From positions 9,443 to 73,442 of the forward strand of contig JAAOMT010000484.1 of NCBI GenBank assembly GCA_016748015.1: 64,000 bases of DNA. The letters run 5' to 3'. The notes below the pieces were generated by a model. The model saw nothing but the letters and a program-made list of their open reading frames with translations. It was not told where the DNA came from and made no database searches. The translations under genes and the position numbers were made by a program. How positions within the stretch are numbered: position 1 is the first letter of the stretch; every line of letters starts with the position of its first letter. Below are positions 25,601-37,399 of the stretch, piece after piece. The DNA comes from Geosiphon pyriformis. Taxonomy: Eukaryota; Glomeromycota; Glomeromycetes; Archaeosporales; Geosiphonaceae.

Positions 25601-27383
25601 GAATCTTCCTGGCAGTCTCAATCAAAGCAATGGGCCGAGTGTTCGTAAAGATTCCATCCCAGTCATAAGGCTTAGGAATCATTGACACCCAAGCTCTCTT
25701 TCACAAAACAGGCACCACACCAATAGACAAACATTTATTAAACAGCGCCAACAGACACCCCAAAACCACCTCACCGCCATGTTTCCACAACTCATTAGAA
25801 ACACCAGACATACCAGCAGCCTTGCCATTAGAAAGACTACCAACAACAGAAAGTAATTCGCCCATACTGATTGCACTCATAACATCCGAAAAAGCATCAT
25901 CCCAAACATGGTCCAAAGGCGCATACTGACGAGCCCAAAGACCAGAAAGCACTGACTGCACAGAGCGTTTCTTTATCTATCCCTCCATTATTCTATCTAC
26001 ACTGAACTTCACCTCTTCAGGCAACAAAACCAGATCATCATCAACTATCAAGTGATTCAACACAACCTTGCGAAAAGACTTTTCCAATACACTTCTGATC
26101 ATACTACCCTTATCTGAACAGAAATTATCCATGCACTTCTCAATCGCCTTCCTAACTGAAGCTTCCTTAGCCAACCTTGACTCAAACATTTTCGACCTCC
26201 TGTACTCCCTGCAAACCAATGACAAATGCCTAACAATAACATCAGATTTAACGTCTGAGCCAACCAAGTCCTTGAAAACACGAGCCTTTGCGTTATCCAG
26301 AGTTGACCATTTACTCACAAGACAATTAGCACCCAGCAAGTCACCAGAGCAAAATTTCTTTACAATCTTGGTCACCAACAATTCCAGACCAAAAAACCTA
26401 GAAGAATGTTTGTTCCTCGAACACTTGAATTCACTAAACCAATGCTTTGAAAACGTTACATCAGCAGAATCCACTACAGCCCCCACCAAAACTGCTCACA
26501 TAGCGTCCACATCACCACGTATTTCGGCACCAGAGAACACCTCACCCAAAGACAAAAGTTTAGCTGATGAGATATCCTTAAACTTAGCCCATCCAACACA
26601 GTTAGCATTCTTGATTTTGAACTTCCAATGATCTTTATTTGTCTGCTTGCGCAAACTATTCAATTGTATATCTAGAAGCCCACCCAAACTGACTGAAACC
26701 ACAACTGCCTTGTAATCGGTGTTAAAGAAATCTAAAACAGAGACAACTTGATGACCAGCAACAGCAGAAGACAAATTACCACCAACAAAGATGTAATCAA
26801 TCATTTTCCCAACTCTTCTCGAATTGCTCTACATATAAGAATTAGCCAAATGATCACCAACAAATGAATTGACCAAATCCAAACTCAAACAAAACTTGAA
26901 ACTAGCACTTCTACTAGATCCATTCTCATTAAAGTCCCCACTCAAGATAACAAAATTGCTGGAGTTGACTGCCTTTGCAATGAGAGAGTTAACTTCAAAA
27001 GCCTGACCAAATCTAGCCCCAGGAGAGGCACCAGCATACAACCCCAAAACAGTAACCGAGAGCTTGCCCTTAAACAGGAGCTGAACAGAAATAACCTGAC
27101 CAGGAATCTCCTCCACCTTAGATACATGACAGGCCAAAGAAATGTTCATAACAATTGCAACCCCAGCACCCATAAAACTCTTATTCAAGCCAGAAGAAAA
27201 TATTTGCACTCCATCAAATTTGTTCTTTATCCATGGCCCAGAAGAGAACCTTAACTTAGTCTCAGTAATAAAAGAAACCATATTCCCCGAGTTTACATGC
27301 CAACAAACAACATCTGCTTGCTTCGCAGGAACATTGATACTCTGAACATTGCACGTAGCAAATTTCCAAACCAAACTACTCAT
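22698..27383 (-). pseudogene. LINE-B ORF2: endonuclease / reverse transcriptase / RNase H polyprotein with four stops
   Basis: One frame of 1561 codons from the ATG at 27383. Endonuclease: ITETKLR with E41, LSGDFNEN (150), MIDYIF (194) and TDYKAVVVS (222-230), where the usual catalytic His is Tyr224. RT: MIPKP and NTRPIALIETARKIL at codons 568-595, LQDMRKAYNSV (Asp653), GLDQGEVFSPLLWRIFYDP (about 710), AFVDDTIWVG (Asp771/772) and YLGIF. RNase H: VFTNGSL (codon 1139, Asn where Asp is usual), AKLQAVALALECV (1179, Lys where Glu is usual), LHLDSQAAID (Asp1201), KEHSG. A CX2CX7HX3C motif, CLFCGEVEFSDHTFTC, follows at about 1383.

Internal stops: TAG 26829-26831, TGA 26496-26498, TAG 25977-25979, TGA 25701-25703, each where Trp is expected. 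The protein would copy LINE RNA at a nicked target, but this copy cannot make it whole. Confidence 0.92.
27380..27383 (-). other. ATGA overlap joining ORF1 stop and ORF2 start
   Basis: ORF1 ends ...FPSSQ-TGA at 27382-27380. The ORF2 ATG at 27383-27381 shares two bases with that stop. The arrangement suggests translation of ORF2 by termination-reinitiation. An upstream in-frame ATG (27422) inside ORF1 is an alternative start. Confidence 0.75.
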
Positions 27384-29335
27384 TGAGATGAAGGAAAAGT
27401 CAAAAAACCCGATCCAGAACACAGATGATCTAATCTATCCAAAACTAAGTGAACTGAAGCCTCAAGGGCCACTATATTCGACTCCAAACCGCCAATCTTG
27501 GCAGTCAAAACTTTAGAACTGCTCGGACTGAGATCAACAATCGACTCATCAACATTGGGAGGAGAAGAGGCAGATGATAACAACGTACTATCCATAGCCA
27601 AACCTGAGTCCATATCTGAAACAACAGTGGTTGGAGACACCAAAGAAAGAGCTGAGGGAGAGGGTGCCAATGACACCAAGTCAACAAAACTTAATTTCTT
27701 TAAAATGAGCGAAACTTGGTCCGAGAGAATTTCCATGGAGCGTTCTAGTACAGCTAGGCAACCACCTAGATCAGCAGCATCAGATGAGGAGAGATCTATT
27801 GAAAAAGCCTTCGAACCAGAGATCAAGCCAACACCAGGAGCACCTGAAGAGACAACACAAAAGGGAGAGCTGTCTGCCACTTGGGCCCATGTCTTTCCAC
27901 CAAAAGAAACTGGGCAGACAATTGGTGCCTGCTTCTTCCTATAAATATTGGCCAACCGTACCCTATCCTGAGAAGTCGCCGTACATTTTCCACGACCCCC
28001 AAACCCCCTACTCACAGAGCAATCAACAGCAGTATGACCAAACAGTTTGCAATGAGCGCAATTGGCCAAAAAAAGACCAGCTCAATGCAAGCCCACACCT
28101 TTGAAAACCAGAACCGAACTAATAGCAGCCAACTTGGACACCTCACTTTCAAAACAAATTACAGCACACTGATCACGAACATATAAAGATGGATTACGGC
28201 CAATAAAACAAGTTTTTCTACCATAGATCTCCACCAATGCAGACAAATCATGGGCAGTGGTGCCAACTGGAAAAGTGTAAAGCAATGCCCAATGCTGATC
28301 CCTAGATACCCATGTTTGTTTATCAACACATGCCTTTGCCACGCGAACAGAATCTTTTCCTATGAGCACAGACCATCTAGCCGCGACCAAATCAGCTATC
28401 TCAGATGATTTATATTCTACTAAAGCCTTTTGCCAAAGACTAATAAGCTGCACTTTGATTGAAATAATCTTGCCAAACTTGGAGAACACTGCCTCAATCG
28501 CCAATTTGAGAAGATCCACTGGGATTTTTTTGACGATCACCTCCTGATCTGAATGGCTGTTTTTTTTTTTTAGATCATTATTTACCAAAATTTTTTCACC
28601 GATTGCCATTTCCCTTGTCTTAATCAGACTCTTTTCAGATGTAAATGATGACCTTATTATTCCTGGAAATTTTGAGGGAGTTGAAGCTCCCCCAAAACCA
28701 TCAACTTGATAAAAAATTTTTTTCACACAAACCAACTTATCACCATTAGTTTTGCCAGGAACAGCAGATAGCTCAATATCCAATGCAAATGATTTTGATG
28801 AATTAAAACTCCGTTTCTCCGGTGCACATAACCCGACTGGAGGAAGGTGATTGGACCCACAAAATTTAGAACTCGGAAAAGACAAAGTGTCTTCACCATC
28901 ACTTAGAACGTTGAAAGAGAGAGGTGGCGGCTTACTGTTCAGAACATAGGTGTGGGTACACGTTTTTCTTGGCGTGGCATCATTCATGTCGTTGTCCAAA
29001 CCTGAAACATCCGACTCTGCATAGCTAGTTTTCTCAGCGATGACGTTTTTCAAGTTATCCAAGTCCGAGACGCCACTTATGCTGTTCACTTCACTGTTAA
29101 CCTTGCTAGCCCACAATCGTTCAATGTCAGGTCTGTCACCACTTTTATCCATAACATTCGAGACACCAGCAGACGACTCTACCAAACCGTCAACCACCAC
29201 AGGTTTTTTCAGCTTCTTATAGGATGCACTGCGAGATTGAGGACCAACTGAATGCTTATTTTTGACACCAGACCAGGTCCCCAACCCAGCTGAAATGGAC
29301 CCAGAACTATCAGCAGCAAAGCCCATCAGTTCCAT
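27380..29335 (-). pseudogene. LINE-B ORF1: RNA-binding Gag-like protein with one stop
   Basis: One frame of 651 codons, broken only by TGA at 28082-28084 (codon 418, context GVGLH-stop-AGLFLANC, where Trp fits). The N-terminal 260 residues are low-complexity and Ser/Lys-rich. Residues 265-335 form an RRM-like unit (EVIVKKIPVD...FSKFGKIISIKVQ...ALVEYKS), and residues 348-415 a second one (WALLYTFPVG...CAVICFESEV). A zinc knuckle CX2CX4HX4C follows (CAHCKLFGHTAVDC, residues 426-439), then a Ser-rich tail to TGA at 27380. Such proteins coat LINE RNA in the ribonucleoprotein particle. The start is the first ATG after the upstream UTR. Confidence 0.88.
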
Positions 29336-29460
29336 AGATACAAAAAGGGGAATGTCTGAAGAAATAACTAGAGAAAGTTGAAGGGGAAAGGAAAAAGGAA
29401 GGCTATTTCAATGATGACTCAATGCTCTCATTGTGACTGGGGGATCAATGAAAGAAAGAG

Positions 29461-30707
29461 TTTTAATTGTTTTAATTAGTGACTTAAATAATATTAATAT
29501 AAATAATATAACAAAAACAAATAGTGTTAATATAAATAAATAATACTTGATAAAAAAACTGTTTTCAATATTAATAATTATAGTAAAATAAAAATAAATA
29601 ATATAAGTACTATTTTAAAAGCACTAAAAGTTAAGACTTAAATAATAATTATTAAGTTTTTAAATTAAATTAACTTTAATATTGTTGGTAATAATTTTAA
29701 TATTTTTTTTTAAATTTTAATTTAACATATTTATAAATTTTTTTTTTGTTTTAAACATTAATTTTTTAGCAATTAAATACAAATTATTTTAAAATAAATT
29801 AAAAACAATTTTTTAATTGTTTTTAAGTATGAATAATTTTAAAAAGTATTTATTTTCTTAAAATTTGGTAGAATAATTTGTACAACTTTTATTTTCAGAT
29901 TTGGTATAATAAAAATTGTAGATTTAATTAATAATAATAATATAATAACAAATATTAATTTTAAAAAATTTATAAATAATTATATAAATTTGACTATAAT
30001 ATTTAAAAAATTTTTGATAAAAATATTAATAAAAACTAAACATATTATGTTATTTAAATTTGAAATTATTAAGTTATTTAAAATACAATTGATAAAACTA
30101 TAACAAAAAGCATTAATAAAATTTGATGATTATAATTAAACCAATTTTTTAACTTCTAAATAAATTATCTTAATTAAAAAAAAACACAATTTATATAATT
30201 AAAACCAATATTAACAAATTTTTTTGAAATATTAAAAATATTGATAAAGTTTTGCTTTATATTTTGTCAATAAAAATAATTATAAATGATTTGAAAAATT
30301 TTTTAATATAATTAATTATTATTTTATTATATATATTTATATAAAATATAATATTATTTATATTAAATTTAATAAAAATTTGATTGTGACTTTAATTACA
30401 ATTACAATTCTTAAAAATTTAAATTTAAATTAAACTAAATTAAACTTATTTTTGTGTATAATTTGTAAAAAATTCAATTATATTTTTTTAATATATAAAT
30501 TTATTATAATATTATCTCTTAAAATTAAGATTAAAAATTTTTTTTCAAATTCTAATAAAAATAAATTTGTTATTATTTATGTTAAAAAAACAGCTTTTAT
30601 TACTTAATTAGTGTTTTTTAATAGAGTATTTTGGATTTAAATAGTTAATAGTAATTATTTTAATGCTTTTTTTGGTTTATTTTTTGGAAGTTTTTTATTA
30701 TTTAATG

Positions 30708-30778
<71 letters not shown>

Positions 30779-31154
30779 CTGTTTTATTTGTAAAAAACTG
30801 TTCAAATGGTCTAAAATGTTTAGTAAAGCTTTTGTTAAATCAGATATTTGGAATTTTTTAACAAGTTAAATTTATTATTAGTTTTTTTTATTGTTTTTTA
30901 ATATATTTAAAACTTTTATAGTAATTATCTGTATAAATATAGTTATATTTAAAGTTTATTTAATTTATTATTTTTAAGAATTAGTAGTTTAAAAGTTTTT
31001 ATTACTAAAATTAATAATTTAAAAAACTAATATTGGAATTTAAGAAGTTTATATATTGGTTTTGGTTTTTTTTCTTAAAAATTAATTTTATTTGAAAAAT
31101 TACAACATATAATTTTAAAAATATAAATGTTTTTATAAAACAAAATAATATTGT
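29461..31154. other. AT-rich spacer
   Basis: More than 80% A/T by eye, with no readable frame or transposon motif apart from a long ATT microsatellite at 30711-30778. Probably transposon debris beyond recognition. Confidence 0.5.
30711..30778. repeat. (ATT)n microsatellite, about 22 units
   Basis: An uninterrupted run of ATT. The poly-Ile open frame across it is only a by-product of the repeat. Confidence 0.95.
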
Positions 31155-31878
31155 GCATTATTATTAGCAGAAATTTGAGTTATAAATTAGCATAAATTTT
31201 TTTTTATAATTTATATTATTAATTAATATATACTATTATTTTAATTTATTATTTATTATCTTATTAAATTATCTAAATTATTATTTAATAAATAATTTAA
31301 TTTGTAAAAAACACAAATATATTTTAGTTAAAATATTTTTTATTTGAAATATTATCTTAAATGCAATAATTAGTTATTATAAATTAATTCAATAAAAATT
31401 ACTTTGAAAACTTAAATTTTTGATTATTACTGCTTTAAAATCAAATTTTTAAAACTAATATTTTGAAATTAATTAACTATTAATTTTAAACTATTAATAT
31501 ATCTAAGTCTAAATTAAAAACAATGTTTTAAATATACTTAATTTATTATTATTATTATTAAATAGTTTATAATCAAGATTTTTTGTAAAAAAGTTAATTT
31601 TTATTACAAAATAACTACATATTATTTGAAAAGTTTACAAACAAGATTTTTTTGTAACAAAGTTGATTTTTATAACAAAGTAGCTATACAAAACAATTAA
31701 CACAGAATTGGTTATTTTATTATAAACTTAAAAACATATATAATCTAAAGTATAAATAAATATTTTGAAAGAAAAATTGGCTTATTGAAGATTTATTAGT
31801 TTTTATTAACAGTAAAATTAACAGCAAAACAGCATTAATAACATTAAAAAAGAGTAAAAAATTTCTAATAACAATAGA
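31155..31878 (+). repeat. Solo LTR or LTR fragment, family A
   Basis: Collinear with the LTRs of the Gypsy element at 40365-49845. The start (TTATTAGCAGAAATTTGAG...TTAGCATAAATT) matches 48890-49045. The second half (TTTTTTGTAAAAAAGTTAATTTTTATTACAAAATAAC...CAGCATTAATAAC) matches 40735-41009 and 49545-49845. No primer site follows it, so it is probably a solo LTR in plus orientation. Confidence 0.65.
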
Positions 31879-33329
31879 ATTATTTAAAAATTTTTTATTA
31901 AACAGTATATATTACAATAGAAAAATATTATAAAAAAAAACAAAATATTTAAAAATATTACAAATTAATTAAAAAAATGTTTTAATAAATAAAATTGCTA
32001 TTTTTTAGTTAATTTAACTAAAAATATACAAAATTGAAGATATTATCTTTATTAACTATTTAATCTATATATGTATTATAAAAAATTAATCTGATTATTT
32101 AACAAACCACAATTCAAAAAAAATATACAAGATAAAATACTTACCTACAGCAATTTTTTTACAAAATACATTATAAAAAAAAAACTAAAAACACCAATGT
32201 TAACAGTTTATTAAGAATAACTCAAGTTTAATCTTGCAAAATAAACACATTTATGTATCAATAATTATATTAATATCTGTTTATATTTTAGTTTAAGAAT
32301 AAATTATCTTAACAAGAACAAAGAACTATATAAAAACAAGTTTAGAACTATTATATTAATAAAAATATTAAAATTATAACACATCATAAAAAATCATAAA
32401 AAATACAAAAAAAGAAACAATATTATTTAACATGTATTTTGATCTAACTACTAAATATTTTAACAAAAATATTACTTTAAATAAAACAATAAATTTATAC
32501 TATTAACCAATAATATATAAAAATATTTTTAAATATATTTATAACTATAACTTTTGTTAAAAAAAGAAAGAGCCAGAATAATAGAAATATTTTGATTTAT
32601 TTTAGTTGATTTTTTTTTTAATAAAATCAAAATTAATTTGGTTAAACTTTTTTCAATTACTTTTAAAAGAAATTAATATATTACTATAATTATAAACTAT
32701 CTTACTAAATAATCAGAAGTCTAAGCCATTCAAGTTGTAAATATTAAAACAATAACTAAGTTCATATATTAAGCTTTAATTTGTTAACATAAATGCCCAA
32801 AAAAATTATTATTTGATCAAAAAACTTATTTTGTTAATAATACTTTGGCAAAATTAAGCCAACAATTTGGAATAAAATAACTCTTATTATTTCTATATTA
32901 TTTTTAAACAAACAGATTAATAAAATAATATAACCAAATATTGTGTAAAACTCTAACAAAAATAAGTTATAAAAATATGCAAGAATAAAACTTATTTATA
33001 TTTTTAGTATTATTTATATACCAAATATTAAAACAAAATATTATTCAATTTATACTATTTAAATTAATATATAAAAAAAAACATATTATTTATTAAACTA
33101 AAAATACTTTTTTTTTAATATAAACAATTACAAAAGAGAACTTTGAAGTTATTTTATATTAATAAATATATCAATTTATAGAAACACTAAAAAATAATCA
33201 TAAAACAACAACTAATAATATTATTAATTTTCAGAAATAACCGAAAAAAAACATAATAATTACTTATTAAACCAATCAGTTAAATTTAAGAATAAAAACA
33301 GAGTGTTGTTATATATACTAAAGCTAAAA
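31879..33329. other. Decayed repeat DNA
   Basis: About 31880-32030 matches 55690-55860 ('ttattaaacagtatatattacaatag...aaaaaaatgttttaataaataaaattgctattttt'), so it is a copy of an interspersed repeat. The rest, to 33330, is A/T-rich and probably decayed LTR-element interior, but I cannot read domains in it. Confidence 0.45.
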
Positions 33330-34344
33330 AATAGTAGAATAGAAAATTTAATCTAAAATAGAATAGATTATTTTATATACACAAAATTTTTGACAATAAA
33401 GCTTACAAACTACAATTAGAAAACAAAATTTTAAAGAAAGCCATTTATGAAAATTATTTAAAACTTTATTATATAATACAAAAATTATTATCAATTATAT
33501 TTTTATTAAAAACACAAATTTCATTAATCAAATCTGAAAATATTTTATGAGATCTAAAACCCATTATTATAATTAAATACAATTTATGTACAAAAATTTG
33601 AATTATACAAATTAGACATATAAATACCAAAAAATAAGAGAGAAAAATTTAAAAAAAATCAAATTCAACATAGATTTTTTAAATAAAATCTTAAAACTTA
33701 CAACAATTGTTTAAAGTTATTCAACAATTCACAATATCAATAGAAATCACAATTAATAAAAAAAGATATAATATAAAACTATAAACAAAGAAAAGATAAA
33801 CAAAAGTTTAACTAAAACTAAATGTTTTCAATCTTATATAAAATCAAAAAAGAAAAAAAAACACAAATATTCAAACAATCAAAAAAATCAAAAAAGCTTT
33901 AAACAGCTTAATCATAAATCTTAACACTAAAAATTAATTCTTAAAACTTCCAAAATATGAAAAAAAAACTTCTATTAACATACTGGTTTTTTAAAATTAG
34001 CAAAAAACTAGATCTATAAATATTATATATAGATAATAATAAATAAATATTTAATAGAAAAGTTTTTAAATAAATAAATAAATTTGTTGAAAAAACAATT
34101 TAATACTATATTATAAAGCAATATATTAATTATACTTAATATTCAAATACTATTTAGCCATATTGTTAGACAATTTATTAAAAACTATTATAATTAACAA
34201 CATTAAACAAATGACAAATTCTTAGTTTAAAGAACTACAAAAAGCAATATTTAATACCATAATTAAACAATATATTAAAAAAAACAATTTTCAAAGATAT
34301 ATATATTTTTGCAGAAGCTCAATTCTAAAAAAGAAAAATATTAT
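33330..34344 (+). mobile_element. LTR-element remnant: end of pol and interior up to the 3' LTR
   Basis: 33330-33450 reads as a worn copy of the C-terminal pol segment also present at 47780-47900 (pattern 'K(L)xxKW(N)GPYYIHEVL.NxAYKLR..NKILKK'), with several stops. 34070-34344 is collinear with 63590-63884, the interior just before the LTR-B copy at the right window edge. This is the 3' end of an old plus-strand Gypsy element whose LTR follows at 34345. Confidence 0.55.
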
Positions 34345-35275
34345 TACTTAAGTAGAAAAACCAGTCTAAAACTATTAAAAAAACGGAATTACCACAAAAT
34401 AATACAAAATAGTACAAAATAACTAATAAGAATATAAAATAATTAGTTATAATATAAAAAAATAAAACAATAACTGAAATAATAAATAATAACTAGTAAT
34501 AACAAACCATTAATAGCAATCTTATAGAACTAGAAAATATGTATAAAAGTAAGTAATTTTAGTAAATTGAAAAAGACAAAACATACATAAATTTAGTTAA
34601 TATTTTTATTTTATTCTTAGTCTTAAAAACCTATTTTTTATTTTTCATATTTCAAATTATCAAATAAAATATTATTGTTTAATTTACAAGTTTATAATTT
34701 TATATGTTTTAAGTATTAAGATTTGATTAATCATTTTATTTACTTTTATTTTAGGCCAAATACAATTAACATAAATGTTTTTAGAATCTTGATAACTCAA
34801 ACCAATTATTTTTGATTATGGTAATTAACAGAATACTAATTTAATTTTATTTTTTTATTTTTTTTATCTTTTTATTTATTTATTTTTCTCTTTTTTGTAA
34901 TGAAGTAACATTAGAAATTGATTGTTTAAGAATAGATTTTATAATATTTTGCTAAAAAAAAAGCTTTTTTTAAGTTTAAATATTAATTTTATTTTGATAG
35001 CTTATTAGTAAAGCAAAAAAACAATGCCAAATTCTAAAAACTGTACTTGATTAGCTTGAAAAAAAACACAATAGTAATAATACAATTAAAGAAACAATAT
35101 TTTTGTGCCTTATAACAAAAGAACTTAATAAGTAAAACTTTACACAAAAAAAATTTTTAAAGACTAATAATTAATTTTACTACTAAAACTTATCTATTTA
35201 AAAACCAATTTGCTTTTAATATCAAATTATAAACATTAAATATTACAATTATTTTCACCAAATTTATATATAACA
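34345..35275 (+). repeat. LTR, family B (3' LTR of the preceding remnant)
   Basis: Collinear with 62050-63064. Shared blocks include 'aaataattagttataatat', 'agcaatcttata.aa.tagaaaatat.tataaaa', and the end 'aacattaaatattacaattattttcaccaaatttatatataaca'. Confidence 0.65.
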
Positions 35276-35399
35276 ATATTATATATTGTTATAAATGTCT
35301 TAAAAAATATTTATCTAAAAAAAAAGAGCTTTTTTTAGTATTTTAGTTAAAATATTTTATAAAAAACTAAGAATATATTATAAATTTTTATCTTCTTAT

Positions 35400-36600
35400 T
35401 ATCTTTAAACAATATTATAAGTGATTATTTAAAATATTGAAATAAATAACAAACTCAAAACTTGGTGTTTAATAGCTATCTCTAATTTTAATGATTTCTA
35501 AAGGTTTTGGTTAAGTTTTTGTATAATAAACAGAGATTAATTTAATAGTTATTTTTCCAAATTTTTTCTTCAGTATAGAAACTGGTTTAATTTGACAGTT
35601 ATGCTTTTTTGGTAAATTATTTTTAAGTTTTTTATTTTTGTTTTACAGGTTTTTTATTAAGCTATTCTTGATTTTAATATTTTAATGTTTAATTTTTTAA
35701 TCAATTAGTACACAACATAAAACAAAAAAAATAAAATAAAATAAAATAAAAAAATAAAAAAATAAAAAAAAATTGTTATTTCATTAATAGTTATAATTAA
35801 AAATTATTGGCTCCATATAGTTAAGTAACAAATGTTATTAGCATAAGTTGTTAATAAAGTTAGAGAATATTAATGTAATCTAATAAAAAAAATAACATAA
35901 ATTAAATAATTCTACTTTAAGATATAAAAAAGTATCTTTTAAAAAAAGAAGTATATTATGAATATTTATTGTTTAACTACCTAAAAATTTGTCTAAATTT
36001 GTAAATACTTTTCTTACTTCTGATACTATTGCTAAATATACATAATTTTTATTATATAAATCTTATATATTCTTATTTTTTTTACACTATTTTTTAAACT
36101 GTGCTTATTCTTAAGCAATAGGTTATAATTTTTTAAAAATGTGTTCATTTTTTATAAATGTGCATATTCTTGAAAATATGTTGTAATTTTTTGACAATAT
36201 GCTTATTTTTTGTGAATGTATACATTTCTAAAAATGTGTTTATTTATTAAATATTATTTTTTTATTGGCTTATTTTNNNNNNNNNNNNNNNNNNNNACTA
36301 TTGCTAAATATACATAATTTTTATTATATAAATCTTATATATTCTTATTTTTTTTACACTATTTTTTAAACTGTGCTTATTCTTAAGCAATATGTTATAA
36401 TTTTTTAAAAATGTGTTCATTTTTTATAAATGTGCATATTCTTGAAAATATGTTGTAATTTTTTGACAATATGCTTATTTTTTGTGAATGTATACATTTC
36501 TAAAAATGTGTTTATTTATTAAATATTATTTTTTTATTGGCTTATTTTTATGATCTGTTTTTTTTATTTCTTTTTTGTACTTTTTTTTTATAAGTAATAT
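35400..36600 (-). repeat. LTR-C copy 3, containing an assembly gap and artificial duplication
   Basis: Collinear with the LTR-C copies at 16921 and 19042 (ACTTGGTGTTTAATAGCTA... at one end, TTATAAGTAATAT at the other). The 252 bp before the gap are repeated after it, so the true length is probably near 930 bp. Confidence 0.8.
36277..36296. other. Assembly gap (20 N)
   Basis: Twenty N bases. 36025-36276 and 36297-36548 are the same 252 bp, with a single difference seen (G at 36121, T at 36393). This indicates two overlapping contigs placed end to end. Confidence 0.95.
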
Positions 36601-37399
36601 ATATTTTTTTTTAATATTAAGCTTCATTAAAATTTTTATTTTGATTTAATTTTATTACTTTTTTTTCTAATATTGTATATTTGATTCTGGTTTTTAGGTC
36701 TTTAAATTAAAAGTTGATTATCTTTCCTTATTGGTTAATAGTTATTATTTCTATTTTTAAATACAGTAGTATTTCAAAGTAATTCTAAAATATAATATGT
36801 AATTAATAAATTGTTTTAATATATAGTATAAAACTTGTTTCCTTCTAATAAAGTCTTTAATTTGTTGCACTATTTGTTAATTGAATGTTTTTTTAAATTT
36901 ATCTGTATACAATTCCTGAATATTCAATTTTTGTTCTAGTTAATAATAACAACATGTTCTTGGAAGTTGTTCTATTCATAATTTCTAATTTTTTTAGTCA
37001 ATCTTTTTGTTAGAATAATATTTGGTATTTTTTCAAAAATGTTCTTTACTTTTTCTATAATTTTATTTGACAAGTGATTTGGTTGTTTTTTGTTTGTGTT
37101 TTATAACAATTTATTTGGTAATTAATAATTATTTTTATGTTTAATTGTTGTTGATTTATTATCTAAAATAATTGTTGTGCCAATATGTAAATATGATCTG
37201 AGATTTTTATTTTTTCTAATCACTTTTATTATATGTACTGGTTCTTTATATATTATTTTGGTAGCTTAAATTGTCATATTTGTTCAATAACTATGATTGG
37301 TTTTAAATTTTGTGAGATCTTATTTGGTTTAACTAATATTTGTTGTACTTCTAATTATAGAATATTATTAGTAAAAGATAATACTATATTGTAATATAA

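Larger units (their letters stand above)
22585..29460 (-). mobile_element. LINE-B, nearly complete I/Tad-group non-LTR retrotransposon
   Basis: A 6.9 kb unit with much higher GC than its surroundings on both sides. Minus-strand order: a short pyrimidine-rich 5' UTR (29336 to about 29460), ORF1, ORF2, and a 110 bp 3' region. The proteins have the layout of I/Tad-type fungal LINEs: ORF1 with RRM-like folds and a zinc knuckle; ORF2 with APE-type endonuclease, RT, RNase H and a C-terminal CCHC. The only defects in reading frame are five point stops (one in ORF1, four in ORF2), with no frameshifts, so the insertion is recent. The 5' end is placed where composition falls back to AT-rich. No convincing target-site duplication or poly(A) tail was found. 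Confidence 0.9.

Noticed and set aside
22666-29222. Plus-strand open frames across LINE-B
   Set aside because: They are shadows opposite ORF1 and ORF2, which carry the recognisable domains.
22698-29335. UGA/UAG read as Trp (alternative code) to explain the LINE stops
   Set aside because: TGG is used for Trp throughout FAR11 and the LINE, FAR11 ends on TGA, and TAG is involved as well as TGA.
30663-30869. Open frame encoding a poly-isoleucine protein
   Set aside because: It is only translation of the (ATT)n microsatellite.
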